NCBI RefSeq assembly: GCF_000369405.1
Contig: NZ_KB849999.1
Location: 540,054 to 604,053 of the forward strand
DNA from: Acinetobacter sp. ANC 3929
GTDB taxonomy: Bacteria > Pseudomonadota > Gammaproteobacteria > Pseudomonadales > Moraxellaceae
Direction of reading: 5' to 3'
DNA length: 64,000 nucleotides
A program made the position numbers and the translations under genes. Shown here one piece after another: positions 1 to 7,895 of this stretch. The notes under the pieces are model-generated. The model was not told the origin of the DNA, made no database searches, and was given only the letters and a program-made list of their open reading frames with translations. Each line of letters opens with the position of its first letter. The stretch's first letter is position 1.

Positions 1-294
1 GGTAATTTTGATTGGTTTTTTGATAGTATTTCAGTAGAAGAGCTTTTTCTTATTCTTAATGAAAAAAACTCATTGAAAGAGTTGATAGGCGTTGTATTAA
101 CCTGGGAAGATTCAAATATTGGTGGTGAATTTTTACTGGATTCTGAGGGGAAGGTAACTGTAAGTTTGAGTATTAATCGATGTATGTTGTCGAGTGGAAT
201 AACTGATGTAAATTGGTATTTAGAAAAGATTATTCCATTCATTCAGTTTGATAATTTGAAAGTTGAAAATATTAAGTTTGAAGAGCAATTTTAG
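1..294 (+). CDS. C-terminal part of an unknown protein, cut by the left edge
   Basis: The reading frame is open from the first base of the window to a TAG stop at 292-294, so this is the last 97 codons of a gene that begins outside. A TTG at 73 could act as a start, but the frame reads through upstream of it, which makes a longer gene more likely. The visible part is acidic, rich in Ile, Phe and Glu, with no Cys cluster, signal peptide or membrane segment. I do not recognise the family. It is very AT-rich and sits beside an integrase remnant, so it may belong to acquired DNA, but this is inference. A small effector or immunity protein is possible but nothing here shows it. Confidence 0.5.
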   Translation, partial: GNFDWFFDSISVEELFLILNEKNSLKELIGVVLTWEDSNIGGEFLLDSEGKVTVSLSINRCMLSSGITDVNWYLEKIIPFIQFDNLKVENIKFEEQF

Positions 295-456
295 ATTGGT
301 GTGTGACCTTAATTAATATTTATCATATGAAAGTCGTGGATTTATATTTTACTGAAATATTAAGAATTTGTATTGAATAAAATTGAGGACATGATACGAA
401 AAGCTGAGATGTTCTAAAAAATATGGTATGAGTTATTATATCTCACCGGATATACC

Positions 457-490
457 AAAACTTCTACCTTAAGTGGTAGAAGTTTTGTTT
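457..490. terminator. Strong hairpin, probably a bidirectional terminator
   Basis: A 12-bp perfect stem (AAAACTTCTACC at 457-468, GGTAGAAGTTTT at 475-486) with a 6-nt loop is followed by a T-rich stretch on the plus strand and preceded by As. It lies 160 bp after the edge gene and just past the 3' end of the integrase remnant, so it could end transcripts from both sides. Confidence 0.7.
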
Positions 491-506
491 TAGTACCATT
501 TATTTT

Positions 507-728
507 TTATGCACCACAAAACGCAGCCCAATCAGCCATCAACCCTTTACGTTATTCAAAATAAGCTCCGCGTAAGTATGCAGCTTCGACTTCATCAGGT
601 AATTTATGGGCAAGAACACGCTCACAGACTTCTCTAGGGTAATTGGTTTTATCAGCTGACCAATCACGGAAAGTAGATATAAAGCCATGTGTTGTAATCA
701 CCCGATTTTGTTTTGGATCAATTAACAT
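507..728 (-). pseudogene. 3' remnant of a P4-type tyrosine integrase
   Basis: Read on the minus strand, the frame encodes the end of a phage/ICE integrase of the P4 type, with the characteristic string THGFxSTFRDW followed by NYPREVCE, LAHKxPDEVEAAY and LRGAYFE. The conserved catalytic Arg of the His-x-x-Arg box is Ile here (HGFI instead of HGFR). An in-frame TAA at 552-554 interrupts the C-terminus. After it the same frame continues with RKGLMADWAAFCGA to a second stop at 507-509, which is the expected family end. The N-terminal three quarters of the protein, including the first catalytic Arg, is missing. Homology stops near 728, where unrelated plus-strand sequence begins. It cannot be functional and marks an old, decayed island edge. 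Confidence 0.8.
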
Positions 729-901
729 ATTCACCAGAAGAACAACTTGTCTTACTTAAAGAAGAGTGGGTTAGTAAAGCAGAAATGGATAAAGAAAATA
801 GCTACCTAGGGTGGTACTTTTTAATATTTTGTCCTTATTCATTAGCTCATAAAATATATGATGAAAATGGCAATTTTTTAAAATGGTGTCATGCCGAATG
901 A
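725..901 (+). pseudogene. Possible 3' fragment of an unknown gene joined to the integrase remnant
   Basis: The plus-strand frame from about 725 to the TGA at 899-901 reads as a plausible protein end (TYSPEEQLVLLKEEW near its start, aromatic-rich centre, ending NFLKWCHAE). Going upstream it runs directly into the antisense of the integrase remnant. The only available start is a TTG at 713 with no ribosome binding site. I read it as the tail of a gene whose front was lost at the same junction that truncated the integrase. No family recognised; it could also be chance. Confidence 0.3.
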
Positions 902-1137
902 ATTTTATAATTTTATTGAATTTTCTTGTTTAAATATGATTTTTTATTTAAGAATGACGGCATTTAATCTAAAACATCATCACTTTTTTATTTTAATAAT
1001 TCAGTTAAAACCCATCATCTAAATTTCAGCAAAGCTTAGCAAATAATAATATTTTATGTGAATTTTCAACCACATTAGACTCATCCAAAGATAAATAACA
1101 ACAACGTATTTATCAAAAGAATCAATTTTTTATTCGG
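902..1137. other. AT-rich intergenic stretch upstream of the ABC operon
   Basis: No convincing ORF or RNA gene is visible in these 236 bases. The promoter of the amino-acid ABC operon should lie here, but the sequence is so AT-rich that I cannot choose one -10/-35 pair. Confidence 0.4.
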
Positions 1138-1806
1138 ATGTTTTCTTTGGATTGGCTGTATATACACAGTGTGCTGCCGCAGTTCTATGCGGCCACGCTT
1201 ATGACCTTAAAAATCTCCAGTATTGGTATCGTACTCTCTATTCTGCTTGGACTCATCTGTAGTGTGATCAGTACCTATCAGGTTCGCATACTCAATAAAA
1301 TCGTCAAAATCTATATTGAGGTTTCCCGCAATACCCCCTTGCTCATTCAGCTCTTTTTTCTTTACTACGGTTTACCCAAGATCGGGATCAAACTGGATGG
1401 TTTTACCTGTGGTGTGATTGGTCTGACTTTTCTCGGCGGCAGCTATATGGCAGAAGCTTTCCGTGCAGGTTTGCAGTCCGTTGCCCAAGGGCAGATTGAT
1501 TCGGCCCGAAGTGTAGGACTCAACGCCGTGCAAGTCTTTCAATATGTGGTCTTTCCTCAAGCGTTATCACTGTCTATTCCTGCGATTGGCGCAAACTGCT
1601 TATTTTTGATTAAAGAGAGTTCGGTCTTGAGTGCAATAGCAGTAGTGGAGTTGTTGTTTGTCACTAAAGACCTGATTGGGATGGACTACAAAACTACAGA
1701 AGCTTTATTTCTATTAATCGTGGCTTATCTGATGATCTTGTTACCCGTTTCAGCACTGACCAGTTATCTGGAATATCGCAGTCGGAAGGTGAGCCATGGA
1801 ACTTGA
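1138..1806 (+). CDS. Polar amino-acid ABC transporter permease (first subunit)
   Basis: This 222-residue inner-membrane protein belongs to the HisQ/GlnP-type permease family of polar amino-acid importers. An N-terminal helix is followed by the family string EVSRNTPLLIQLFFLYYGLP around residues 60-80. The EAA cytoplasmic loop lies near residues 114-140 (AEAFRAGLQSVAQGQIDSAR), followed by GLNAVQVFQYVVFPQAL, where the ATPase docks. It has about five membrane segments. It starts a five-gene operon and overlaps the second permease by 11 bases, as is usual for a heterodimeric channel. The ATG at 1138 has only a weak ribosome binding site. The substrate cannot be read from the permease; the binding proteins suggest Glu/Asp/Cys-like amino acids. 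Confidence 0.92.
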   Translation: MFSLDWLYIHSVLPQFYAATLMTLKISSIGIVLSILLGLICSVISTYQVRILNKIVKIYIEVSRNTPLLIQLFFLYYGLPKIGIKLDGFTCGVIGLTFLGGSYMAEAFRAGLQSVAQGQIDSARSVGLNAVQVFQYVVFPQALSLSIPAIGANCLFLIKESSVLSAIAVVELLFVTKDLIGMDYKTTEALFLLIVAYLMILLPVSALTSYLEYRSRKVSHGT

Positions 1807-2467
1807 GTATTTATTTCAACCGAGCCATGTCGAACGTTTGTTATATGGCTTGTTGCAAACCATTGAAATTGCTTTTCTTTCGGTGTTTCTATCTGCCATT
1901 TTGGGGACGATTTTTGGGGTGATCATGACCTCAAAAAATATTCTGATTAAAATTCTATGCCGCTTCTATCTGGAAACTATTCGGATTGTGCCCATCCTGG
2001 TCCTATTGTTTGTTTTCTATTTTGGCTTGGCGACGTGGTTTAACTGGCAGTTGTCATCGTTTTGGGTCTGTATTTTTGTATTTACCTTATGGGGAACTGC
2101 AGAAATGGGTGATCTGGTTCGTGCCTCAATTACTTCGATCGATCAGCATCAACGAGATTCTGCTTATGCGGTTGGTTTAAATCATGTGCAGGCTTTGATT
2201 TACGTGATTTTTCCACAAAGCTTGAAACGCGTCACCCCGGGCGCACTGAATCTGTTTACCCGTATGATTAAAACCAGTTCTTTAGCCGTACTGATCGGGA
2301 TGGTGGAAGTCGTTAAAGTGGGGCAGCAGATTATTGAAAATTCATTATTGACTGTGCCGAGCGCATCATTATGGATTTACGGTTTCATCTTTATTCTTTA
2401 TTTCCTGATTTGTTATCCATTATCGCTTTTAGCAGCGCATTTAGAAAAAGTGTGGGAGAACGCATGA
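1796..2467 (+). CDS. Polar amino-acid ABC transporter permease (second subunit)
   Basis: This 223-residue HisM/GltK-type partner of the preceding permease carries the same fold: [20 protein letters not shown] near residues 60-80 and an EAA loop ([20 protein letters not shown]) near residues 103-125. The start codon lies inside the end of the upstream permease gene. Its stop shares an ATGA with the ATPase start at 2464, so all three are translationally coupled. Together with the first permease it should form the membrane channel of the importer. Confidence 0.92.
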   Translation: MELEYLFQPSHVERLLYGLLQTIEIAFLSVFLSAILGTIFGVIMTSKNILIKILCRFYLETIRIVPILVLLFVFYFGLATWFNWQLSSFWVCIFVFTLWGTAEMGDLVRASITSIDQHQRDSAYAVGLNHVQALIYVIFPQSLKRVTPGALNLFTRMIKTSSLAVLIGMVEVVKVGQQIIENSLLTVPSASLWIYGFIFILYFLICYPLSLLAAHLEKVWENA

Positions 2468-3195
2468 CTTTGTTATCGATACAGCATTTACACAAGTTTT
2501 ATAAACAAAGTCATATTTTGCATGGCGTTGATCTGGATGTGCAACAAGGTGAAGTGGTGGTGATTTTAGGGCCATCGGGTTGTGGCAAAAGTACCTTGTT
2601 GCGCTGTATTAATGGGTTGGAACCAATTCAGGAGGGTGAGATTCACCTGAAAGATGTGGGGGTATTGGGGCAGGACTTGCCGTGGGATAACGTGCGCCAA
2701 CAGGTCGGGATGGTGTTCCAGAACTATGAGTTATTCAAGCATATGAATGTGATTGATAACATTTTGCTTGGTCCTCTAAAAGCACAAAAACGGCAGCGTG
2801 TAGAAGTGGAACAATTGGCAGATCAGTTATTACAGCGGGTGGGATTGCTTGATCGTAAATATGATTATCCCTCCAATTTATCGGGTGGGCAAAAGCAGCG
2901 AATTGCGATTGTCCGCGCATTGGTCATGAAACCGAAAGTGATTTTACTGGATGAAATTACCGCAGCCTTAGATCCTGAAATGGTACGGGAAGTGCTGGAT
3001 GTGGTGCTGAAATTGGCACAGGAAGGCATGACCATGTTGATTGTTACCCATGAAATGGGTTTTGCACGAAAAGTAGCAGACCGCATTATTTTTATGGATA
3101 AGGGCAAAATCATTGAGCAAAGCTCACCTGAAGTATTTTTCCAGCATCCACAAACAGAACGGGCGAAGACCTTTCTAAATATTTTAAATTATTAA
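2464..3195 (+). CDS. Polar amino-acid ABC transporter ATP-binding protein
   Basis: This 243-residue cytoplasmic ATPase energises the importer. Walker A is GPSGCGKST (residues 35-43), the Q-loop is VFQNYELF, the signature is [15 protein letters not shown], Walker B with D-loop is [14 protein letters not shown], and the switch His is in IVTHEMGFA. The residue after the catalytic Glu is Ile where Pro is more common; this is tolerated in the family. The frame is open back to 2371, but the ATG at 2464 overlaps the permease stop (ATGA) and gives the standard family N-terminus ([13 protein letters not shown]), so I chose it. Confidence 0.94.
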   Translation: MTLLSIQHLHKFYKQSHILHGVDLDVQQGEVVVILGPSGCGKSTLLRCINGLEPIQEGEIHLKDVGVLGQDLPWDNVRQQVGMVFQNYELFKHMNVIDNILLGPLKAQKRQRVEVEQLADQLLQRVGLLDRKYDYPSNLSGGQKQRIAIVRALVMKPKVILLDEITAALDPEMVREVLDVVLKLAQEGMTMLIVTHEMGFARKVADRIIFMDKGKIIEQSSPEVFFQHPQTERAKTFLNILNY

Positions 3196-3213
3196 AAGCA
3201 AAAAGAGGACTTT

Positions 3214-4116
3214 ATGCGATTGAATTTAGCAGCTGGGCAACATCACTCTCCTTCAAAGACAAAAATGTTTGCTTTGGGCATCACTTGTGTACTGATGGCA
3301 GGTGTATTGACGGGTTGTAATCAGCCAACTTCATCAGAGGCCAAAAGCGCAGGACAGGATACATCGTTGGAACAGATTCGGAAAAATGGTGTCCTACGCG
3401 TAGGTGTATTTGCGGACAATCCACCTTTTGGTTATGTCGATAGTGCAGGTAAAAATCAAGGCTTTGATGTGGCCTTGGCAAAGCGTGTAACTCAAGACTT
3501 ACTGGGTGATGAAAATAAAATCCAGTTTGTGATTGCGGAAGCTGCCAATCGGGTTGAGTTTTTAAAGTCAGATAAAGTTGATGTGGTTTTTGCCAGCTTT
3601 TCTGTGACGCCAGAACGGCAACAGGTGGTTGATTTTTCCGAGCCTTATTTAAAAGCATCCTTAGGTATCGTCTCACCAAAAGCCAAAGCCATTACCGATG
3701 TTAAAAGTCTCGAAGGCAAGACTTTAATTGTGAATAAGGGCTCAAGCTCGGAGATCTATTTTAGTAAAAACTATCCCAAAATTAATTTATTGAAATTTGG
3801 ACAAAATACCGATGCTTTCAATGCGCTGATTGATGGTCGGGGTGATGCCATTTCCCAAGACAGTACTTATGCACTGGCATGGGCAGCCAAGAATCCGAAT
3901 TATGTGGCAGGTATTCCTCAAATTGGTAATCAAGATTTTATTGCAGCAGGTGTGAAGAAGGGCAATACCCAATTACTGCATTGGCTCAATAATGAAATCA
4001 AACAGCTCAGAGCGACGGGTGAAGTTCAGAATATTTATGACCAGACCTTGAAGCCGATTTATGGTGAAAAAGTGAACCCCAATATCTTTTTAGATGTTGA
4101 TAGCACGAAGCAATAA
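3214..4116 (+). CDS. Amino-acid ABC transporter substrate-binding lipoprotein 1
   Basis: This 300-residue extracytoplasmic solute-binding protein (family 3) has a long signal sequence with a lipobox at about residues 32-35 (LTGC), so it should be anchored to the inner membrane on the periplasmic side. Family landmarks include LEQIRKNGVLRVGVFADNPP, PFGYVD, NQGFDVALAK and a conserved NKGSSSE ligand-loop region. The sequence resembles the aspartate/glutamate/cysteine binders of the PEB1 type. RBS AGAGGA lies upstream of 3214. It is followed by a close paralogue, so the importer may use two binding proteins with different specificities. Confidence 0.9.
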   Translation: MRLNLAAGQHHSPSKTKMFALGITCVLMAGVLTGCNQPTSSEAKSAGQDTSLEQIRKNGVLRVGVFADNPPFGYVDSAGKNQGFDVALAKRVTQDLLGDENKIQFVIAEAANRVEFLKSDKVDVVFASFSVTPERQQVVDFSEPYLKASLGIVSPKAKAITDVKSLEGKTLIVNKGSSSEIYFSKNYPKINLLKFGQNTDAFNALIDGRGDAISQDSTYALAWAAKNPNYVAGIPQIGNQDFIAAGVKKGNTQLLHWLNNEIKQLRATGEVQNIYDQTLKPIYGEKVNPNIFLDVDSTKQ

Positions 4117-4148
4117 CAGATTTTTAAAACATGAAAAAAGGTGAACTT

Positions 4149-5015
4149 ATGCAAACAATAACATTTTCAAATATTCAAAAATTACTGCTGGCTTCTGTAT
4201 TTAGTTTAGGGCTGACGGCTTGTAATAAAAATCCACAGTCGACTGAAAAGGCCGCAGATACTTCAGCGCAGGTTTCCAGTATTGAACAGATCAAGAAAAA
4301 TGGTGTGGTTCGTATTGGTGTATTTAGTGATAAGCCGCCGTTTGGTTATCTGGTTGCACAAGGTAAAAATCAGGGCTTTGATGTTGAAATTGCAAAACAT
4401 GTGGCCAAAGATTTATTGGGTGATGAAAATAAAGTTCAGTTTGTTCTGACCGAAGCTGCCAATCGAGTCGAATATCTGAAAGCCAATAAAGTCGATATTA
4501 TTTTTGCCAATTTCACAGTAACGCCTGAACGTGAACAAGTGGTGGATTTTGCCAAACCTTACTTAAAAGTTGCCTTAGGTGTGGTGTCGCCTAAAGACAA
4601 GCCGATTACCGATATTGCCCAATTAAAGGGTCAAACGCTATTGGTGAATAAGGGCACTACAGCGGACTCTTTCTTTAGTAAGCAACATCCTGAAATTAAG
4701 CTGCAAAAATATGAGCAAAACACGGAAACTTTTGATGCTTTAAAAGATGGTCGAGGTGTAGCTTTGGCACATGACAATCTTTTAGTCTTAGCTTGGGCGA
4801 AAGAAAATCCAAATTACACTGTCGGCATTACCAATTTGGGTGAGCAAGATTTAATTGCACCTGCTGTTCAGAAAGGTAATAAGGAGTTGCTGGATTGGTT
4901 AAATCAAGATTTAGAAAAATTGGCCAAAGAAGGGGTTATCCATCAAGCCTATGAAAAAACCTTAAAACCTGTTTATGGTGATGGTATTCCTGCCAAAGAC
5001 TTAATCATTGAATAA
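4149..5015 (+). CDS. Amino-acid ABC transporter substrate-binding lipoprotein 2
   Basis: A paralogue of the preceding gene: IEQIKKNGVVRIGVFSDKPP, PFGYLV, NQGFDVEIAKHV, LGDENKVQFV and NKGTTADSFF line up position by position, and by eye well over half of the mature residues agree. The signal peptide ends in a lipobox LTAC. The frame is open from an ATG at 4131, but the ATG at 4149 is preceded by AAAAAAGGTG at good spacing and gives a cleaner signal peptide. The 288-residue product should be a periplasmic lipoprotein delivering an acidic or related amino acid to the shared permease. It ends the operon just before a clear terminator. Confidence 0.9.
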   Translation: MQTITFSNIQKLLLASVFSLGLTACNKNPQSTEKAADTSAQVSSIEQIKKNGVVRIGVFSDKPPFGYLVAQGKNQGFDVEIAKHVAKDLLGDENKVQFVLTEAANRVEYLKANKVDIIFANFTVTPEREQVVDFAKPYLKVALGVVSPKDKPITDIAQLKGQTLLVNKGTTADSFFSKQHPEIKLQKYEQNTETFDALKDGRGVALAHDNLLVLAWAKENPNYTVGITNLGEQDLIAPAVQKGNKELLDWLNQDLEKLAKEGVIHQAYEKTLKPVYGDGIPAKDLIIE

Positions 5016-5035
5016 TCATTTTCAATTGATCTAAC

Positions 5036-5070
5036 AGCCAAGCAAGGTTAAATCTAGCTTGGCTTTTTTT
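5036..5070 (+). terminator. Rho-independent terminator of the ABC operon
   Basis: Stem AGCCAAGC (5036-5043) and GCTTGGCT (5057-5064) is followed by seven Ts, 20 bases after the stop of the second binding protein. Confidence 0.9.
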
Positions 5071-5131
5071 ATGACTAGCATTCATATTTGTTTATGTTTG
5101 CCTAATACAGCTTATATAAAAAATTGTTATT

Positions 5132-5911
5132 TTAAAAAGACTTGCTCAGTGTAAAGACCGCAGCAGTTTTCACCCCTTTCTTGGATGTATCAGTAAACCC
5201 ATGGGTATCAAGATTCGTTCCAATTGCTGCCAGTTCTGCATTCAAGTTCATCGGTTTGTAATTATAATTCGCTGCAATTTTCCAGTCGATAAAGTGATCT
5301 TCAGCATTTCCTCCATACATTGCTTGGCTTGCTTTGGAATAGCCTAAGCTTGCAATAGCACCAAAGTGGGTATGGGCTATTGGCGTGGTATATAAAAGAT
5401 TAAAATACCAATTCTTGACGTCTTCACCAATGCTTTGGCGCGTTGCTTTTCCGCCATATTGTGGGGTATAACTAATACTTGGGCTAAAGCTATCACTATC
5501 GCTCAAAGCATTGTTTATGATCATTTTTAGATAGTATTCATTGTAATTTAAATTGCTTTTCCCTACATAATTATAACGAAGAATGCCAAGGTCAATTGTC
5601 GGTTGAAATTTCCCTAAAATAATTGGAGTTGCGTAGCCAAAAGAAGGATCGAGTTCCAAGTGTGCTTCATCACCGAAATCGACGTTTGAAGCAAATGATG
5701 CTAGATAAAATCCAGAAGAGTGGTTTAAAAGAAAATTTCCTTGAAAAGTAGCATCATTCTTGGTCTGAGTTTGTCCACGCCAACGATATTCGCTGGCGAG
5801 TGATACATTTCCAGAAAGATTGAAATTCGAAGTAGATGGCTGATCTGATGCAAAAGCATAATTTGAAGATAAAACTGTCGCTAAAATCAATATCCGATAA
5901 AAACCTTTCAT
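5132..5911 (-). CDS. TorF-family putative outer-membrane porin
   Basis: This 259-residue protein has a cleavable signal peptide (ending near SNYAFA) and a beta-strand-rich body beginning FNLSGNVSLASEYRWRGQTQ, the hallmark of the TorF/Gcw_chp family of small outer-membrane proteins. Alternating aromatic strands (SGFYLASFASNVDF, LNYNEYYLKM) and a terminal Phe (TLSKSF) fit an outer-membrane barrel. It converges on the ABC operon terminator. Substrate and role are unknown; a channel for small solutes is the usual assumption for the family. RBS-like GAGGATG precedes the ATG at 5911. Confidence 0.85.
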   Translation of the reverse strand: MKGFYRILILATVLSSNYAFASDQPSTSNFNLSGNVSLASEYRWRGQTQTKNDATFQGNFLLNHSSGFYLASFASNVDFGDEAHLELDPSFGYATPIILGKFQPTIDLGILRYNYVGKSNLNYNEYYLKMIINNALSDSDSFSPSISYTPQYGGKATRQSIGEDVKNWYFNLLYTTPIAHTHFGAIASLGYSKASQAMYGGNAEDHFIDWKIAANYNYKPMNLNAELAAIGTNLDTHGFTDTSKKGVKTAAVFTLSKSF

Positions 5912-6029
5912 AACATCCTCAGTATATGAGTTAAATTTGATGAGATGTATATTAGGTTTTAATTTATTGATAAATAATAAAATTACCGTAAATTATGCGT
6001 AAAGAAAGCATAAATTTTTAAGGTCTATT

Positions 6030-6488
6030 TTATGGGTCTTGCGGGCTCACTTTTAAGACCTCTGTGGTCAAGCTATTTAAGACTTTTCCATCATCGGACA
6101 TTAGTGCCATTATTGGCACAGGTTGCTTTGTGGCTTTTTCAATCAAAACCGAATGTGGTTCATTTTTTTCAAATAGAAACTGTTCGCCCCATTGGCGTAG
6201 TGCAACCACAATCGGGAATAGTTTTTCTCCTTGATTTGTCAAAATGTACTCTTGATAGGCTGTCCCATCAGACGCGGCCCGTGTTTCTAAAATCTCGGCA
6301 GCAATTAATTTATGCAGTCTGTCCGAAAGAATGTTGCGGGCGACATTCAGGTTTCGTTGTAAGTCACCAAAGCGATGGATGCCGTCCATGATATCTCGCA
6401 CAATCAGCAGTGACCAACGATCACCAATCACATCGACACAACGTGCAACAGGGCAAAACTCTGTAGTTGAAATTTTATTGTTTAGCAT
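6030..6488 (-). CDS. HxlR-family transcriptional regulator
   Basis: The protein starts with an N-terminal Cys (FCPVARCVDVIGDRWSLLIV), the HxlR hallmark. The winged helix follows (FGDLQRNLNVARNILSDRLH), then a LTNQGEKLFPIVVALRQWG wing/dimer helix. The frame is open to a TTG at 6551, but that start has no ribosome binding site. The ATG at 6488 has GAGAA five bases upstream and gives 152 residues, near the family norm. This choice also frees a 96-bp divergent promoter region containing four CTAG boxes. It probably controls itself and the divergent MFS pump. Inducer unknown; some HxlR proteins sense electrophiles through the N-terminal Cys. Confidence 0.88.
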   Translation of the reverse strand: MLNNKISTTEFCPVARCVDVIGDRWSLLIVRDIMDGIHRFGDLQRNLNVARNILSDRLHKLIAAEILETRAASDGTAYQEYILTNQGEKLFPIVVALRQWGEQFLFEKNEPHSVLIEKATKQPVPIMALMSDDGKVLNSLTTEVLKVSPQDP

Positions 6489-6511
6489 CGCATTCTCAGT
6501 AGATTTGGATT

Positions 6512-6575
6512 GATCTAGTTGCATTTTAAAACTAGATGGTTTAGGGTTCAACTAGTTTTATTTTGAAACTAGTTT
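6512..6575. promoter_or_regulatory. Four CTAG boxes in two 17-bp-spaced pairs, HxlR operator candidate
   Basis: CTAG cores lie at 6515-6518, 6532-6535, 6552-6555 and 6569-6572, with spacings of 17, 20 and 17 bp. The right pair is an extended palindrome (AACTAGTTTT and GAAACTAGTTT). CTAG is rare in bacterial DNA, and four copies in 58 bp between hxlR and the MFS gene is unlikely by chance. Each pair could be one dimer site for one of the two divergent promoters. Confidence 0.6.
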
Positions 6576-6584
6576 GGGTGCGCT

Positions 6585-7835
6585 ATGAATAGTCGCTGTA
6601 CATCGGCATTATCTAAAAAAGAAAATCATCTTTTCATACAACCACCAAAATTGCCCACCAGCTTGATTTGGCTGTTTGCAATCGCGAGTGGTTTAAGTGT
6701 TGCCAATGTTTATTATGCACAGCCTTTGCTGGACGCAATTGCTCAGGATTTGACAATTCGCTATGCCACGGTTGGGAGTGTGATTTTGGTGACCCAAATC
6801 GGGTGTGCTGTTGCTTTATTATTATTGGTGCCGTTGGGTGATCGGATGGATCGCCGTCGGCTTATGCAATTACAGCTCTTGGCACTTGTTGCTGCGTTGA
6901 TTACTGTCAGTATTACAAAAACTGCATTTGGCTTATTTGCTGCGATGTTTGCGGTGGGTATGTTAGGGACAGCCATGACACAGGGATTAATTGCTTATGC
7001 TGCTAGTATTGCTGAACCTCATGAGCGAGGCTATGTGGTGGGTACAGCACAAAGTGGCGTATTTATTGGGTTATTATTGGCTCGCGTCTTTGCTGGAGCA
7101 ATCAGCGATCTTGCGGGTTGGCGTAGTGTCTATTTTTGTGCAGCACTGCTGATGTTGATGATTGCCTTGCCACTTTGGAAATCTCTGCCGATGGTCGCCA
7201 ATACAAATCAACAGCTGAGTTATCCGCGTTTGATTTTGTCCATGCTGACCTTGGTTTCCAAAAATAAATTATTACAGATACGGGGAATATTGGCACTGTT
7301 GATGTTTGCGGTATTCAATATTTTTTGGAGTGCATTGGCTCTATTACTTAGTTCGCCTCCATATCACTATTCACATACTGCAATTGGTGCATTGGGCTTG
7401 GTTGGAGTATTGGGTGCCTTGATGGCAAGCAAAGCAGGGCAATGGGCAGATCAAGGTTTTGCGCAAAGAACCAGTTGCTTTGCATTGTTGCTGATATTGT
7501 TGTCTTGGATCGCTTTCGCTCAAATTGAGTATTCAATTGCGGCATTGATCTTGGGGATATTATTACTCGATTTAGGAGGGCAAGCCTTACACGTCACCAA
7601 TCAAAGCATGATTTTGCAAACACAACAGGATAATCAAAGCCGTTTAGTCGGGCTGTATATGCTGTTTTATGCCGCAGGTAGTGGTCTAGGTGCAATCAGT
7701 ACAACCATGACCTACGCCAAAGCAGGATGGCTAGGTGTATGTTTGTTAGGCGGCTGCATGAGTATGATTGCCTTATCCTTTTGGTGGATGACACGAAATG
7801 TTCAACATGACATCAAGCTGATTCATGGCAATTGA
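6585..7835 (+). CDS. MFS transporter, probable drug/metabolite exporter
   Basis: This 416-residue major-facilitator protein has 12 predicted membrane segments. The first is preceded by a ~30-residue cytoplasmic tail and contains ANVYYAQPLL, typical of the YgaY/AraJ-like exporter group. Motif A is PLGDRMDRRRLM between helices 2 and 3. It is divergent from the HxlR regulator and shares its promoter region, so its expression is probably controlled by it. The ATG at 6585 lacks a clear ribosome binding site and a later start is possible. Substrate unknown. Confidence 0.85.
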   Translation: MNSRCTSALSKKENHLFIQPPKLPTSLIWLFAIASGLSVANVYYAQPLLDAIAQDLTIRYATVGSVILVTQIGCAVALLLLVPLGDRMDRRRLMQLQLLALVAALITVSITKTAFGLFAAMFAVGMLGTAMTQGLIAYAASIAEPHERGYVVGTAQSGVFIGLLLARVFAGAISDLAGWRSVYFCAALLMLMIALPLWKSLPMVANTNQQLSYPRLILSMLTLVSKNKLLQIRGILALLMFAVFNIFWSALALLLSSPPYHYSHTAIGALGLVGVLGALMASKAGQWADQGFAQRTSCFALLLILLSWIAFAQIEYSIAALILGILLLDLGGQALHVTNQSMILQTQQDNQSRLVGLYMLFYAAGSGLGAISTTMTYAKAGWLGVCLLGGCMSMIALSFWWMTRNVQHDIKLIHGN

Positions 7836-7867
7836 GTGAATTTGCGTTTAAGTCCAATTGCCATGAA
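7822..7867. repeat. 13-bp inverted repeat spanning the MFS stop codon
   Basis: TTCATGGCAATTG (7822-7834) and CAATTGCCATGAA (7855-7867) are perfect inverted copies with a 20-nt loop. The left arm encodes the last residues of the MFS pump. There is no T-tract, so it may be a 3'-end stability hairpin or a weak terminator between two converging genes. Confidence 0.5.
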
Positions 7868-7895
7868 ATCTATTCAACGATGTATCAATGTGATT

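Noticed and set aside
507..728. Active integrase of an integrated element
   Set aside because: Catalytic Arg lost, in-frame stop present and most of the gene missing; no attachment repeats seen.
3281..3679. 132-codon minus-strand frame inside the first binding protein
   Set aside because: Shadow of the lipoprotein gene; composition odd and no start signal.
6032..6391. 119-codon plus-strand frame opposite hxlR
   Set aside because: It mirrors the HxlR coding frame, which has clear family motifs; the mirror frame has none.
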